6,448 bases of DNA, taken from NCBI GenBank assembly GCA_015486425.1, contig WFRQ01000187.1, positions 1 to 6,448 on the forward strand, given 5' to 3'. The position numbers and the translations under genes are program-made. Numbering within the stretch: position 1 is the first letter of the stretch; each line of letters opens with the position of its first letter. The notes under the pieces are model-generated. The model saw only the letters and a list, made by a program, of their open reading frames with translations. It was not told the origin of the DNA and did not search any database. Positions 6,294-6,448 of the stretch are shown here, one piece after another. This DNA comes from Deltaproteobacteria bacterium (GTDB taxonomy: Bacteria; Desulfobacterota; Dissulfuribacteria; Dissulfuribacterales; QOAL01).

Positions 6294-6448
6294 GTGAATA
6301 GTGAAAAACAACATAAAATTCCCGGCCCCGTGTCAGAGGAACTCTTCCATGAGGAGAGCCAATACATGGCCCCTGGCCTGCAGTCCATAGCACTGTTTTC
6401 CCGCATAGTGGTGAAAAATGCACAGGGGGTGCGCATCACTGACGTGGA
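6294..6448 (+). CDS. Class III (PLP-dependent) aminotransferase, N-terminal fragment
   Basis: An open frame starts at GTG 6294 and runs off the window end after 51 full codons. GGAG at 6283-6286, 7 nt upstream, supports this start. The protein begins M-N-S-E-K, then SEELFHEESQYMAPGLQS (14-31), and later NAQGVRITDV (42-51). This matches the N-terminal part of fold-type I class III aminotransferases such as glutamate-1-semialdehyde aminomutase and 4-aminobutyrate aminotransferase: an acidic helix, a (A/P)PG turn, then a G-hhxDVDG strand. The PLP lysine and all catalytic parts lie outside the window, so exact function is unknown. These enzymes move an amino group onto an aldehyde or ketone, or shift it within a molecule. 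Hopanoid loci can contain a class III aminotransferase (HpnO), but HpnO identity cannot be claimed from this fragment. The frame lies in a repeat-flanked position 288 bp after the ATP-grasp gene. Confidence 0.7.
   Translation, partial: MNSEKQHKIPGPVSEELFHEESQYMAPGLQSIALFSRIVVKNAQGVRITDV

Noticed and set aside
6209..6439. Minus-strand frames of 66-76 codons at the right end
   Set aside because: They are antisense to the aminotransferase start, which has a proper Shine-Dalgarno and a recognisable family pattern.

Overview
The window looks like part of a hopanoid (bacterial triterpenoid membrane lipid) gene cluster from a Gram-negative bacterium. HpnA, an HpnL-type membrane protein and HpnM, all recognised from protein sequence, occur in a row on the + strand. 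HpnM has a Sec signal peptide and belongs to the MlaC/Ttg2D periplasmic lipid-carrier family, so a cell with an outer membrane is implied. Moderate GC coding DNA, frequent ATGA start/stop overlaps and hairpin-rich spacers remind me of Desulfobacterota (sulfate-reducer lineage). That placement is an inference with low confidence; no rRNA or marker gene is present.

Layout: bases 1-622 hold no convincing gene. They contain one copy of a dispersed 25-bp motif, a 7-bp tandem repeat of 11 units, and an AT-rich leader with a candidate promoter before hpnA. Bases 623-4795 carry five codirectional genes: hpnA, hpnL-like, hpnM, a HAD-family protein and a nucleotidyltransferase. The last four are linked by 4-bp ATGA overlaps, so they are almost certainly co-transcribed and translationally coupled. 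A spacer of about 325 bp with hairpins and a second copy of the motif follows. Next is an ATP-grasp enzyme (5121-6005), then a second repeat-rich spacer (6006-6293) with a third motif copy and two hairpins sharing a CTCCAG centre. At the right edge is the start of a class III aminotransferase-like gene (6294 onward), which uses a GTG start and is cut off by the window end.

How the genes may work together: HpnL and HpnM are linked by family and gene neighbourhood to handling or transport of hopanoids, and HpnA is a sugar-nucleotide-epimerase-like enzyme of hopanoid loci. The HAD, nucleotidyltransferase, ATP-grasp and aminotransferase genes do not match any named hpn gene I know. As a set they offer phosphate removal, NDP or CDP activation, ATP-driven ligation and amination, which would suit building a polar (possibly amino-containing) headgroup or similar small molecule. 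That is a hypothesis from context; no cyclase, squalene synthase or known headgroup gene (hpnG, hpnH, hpnO) is visible here.
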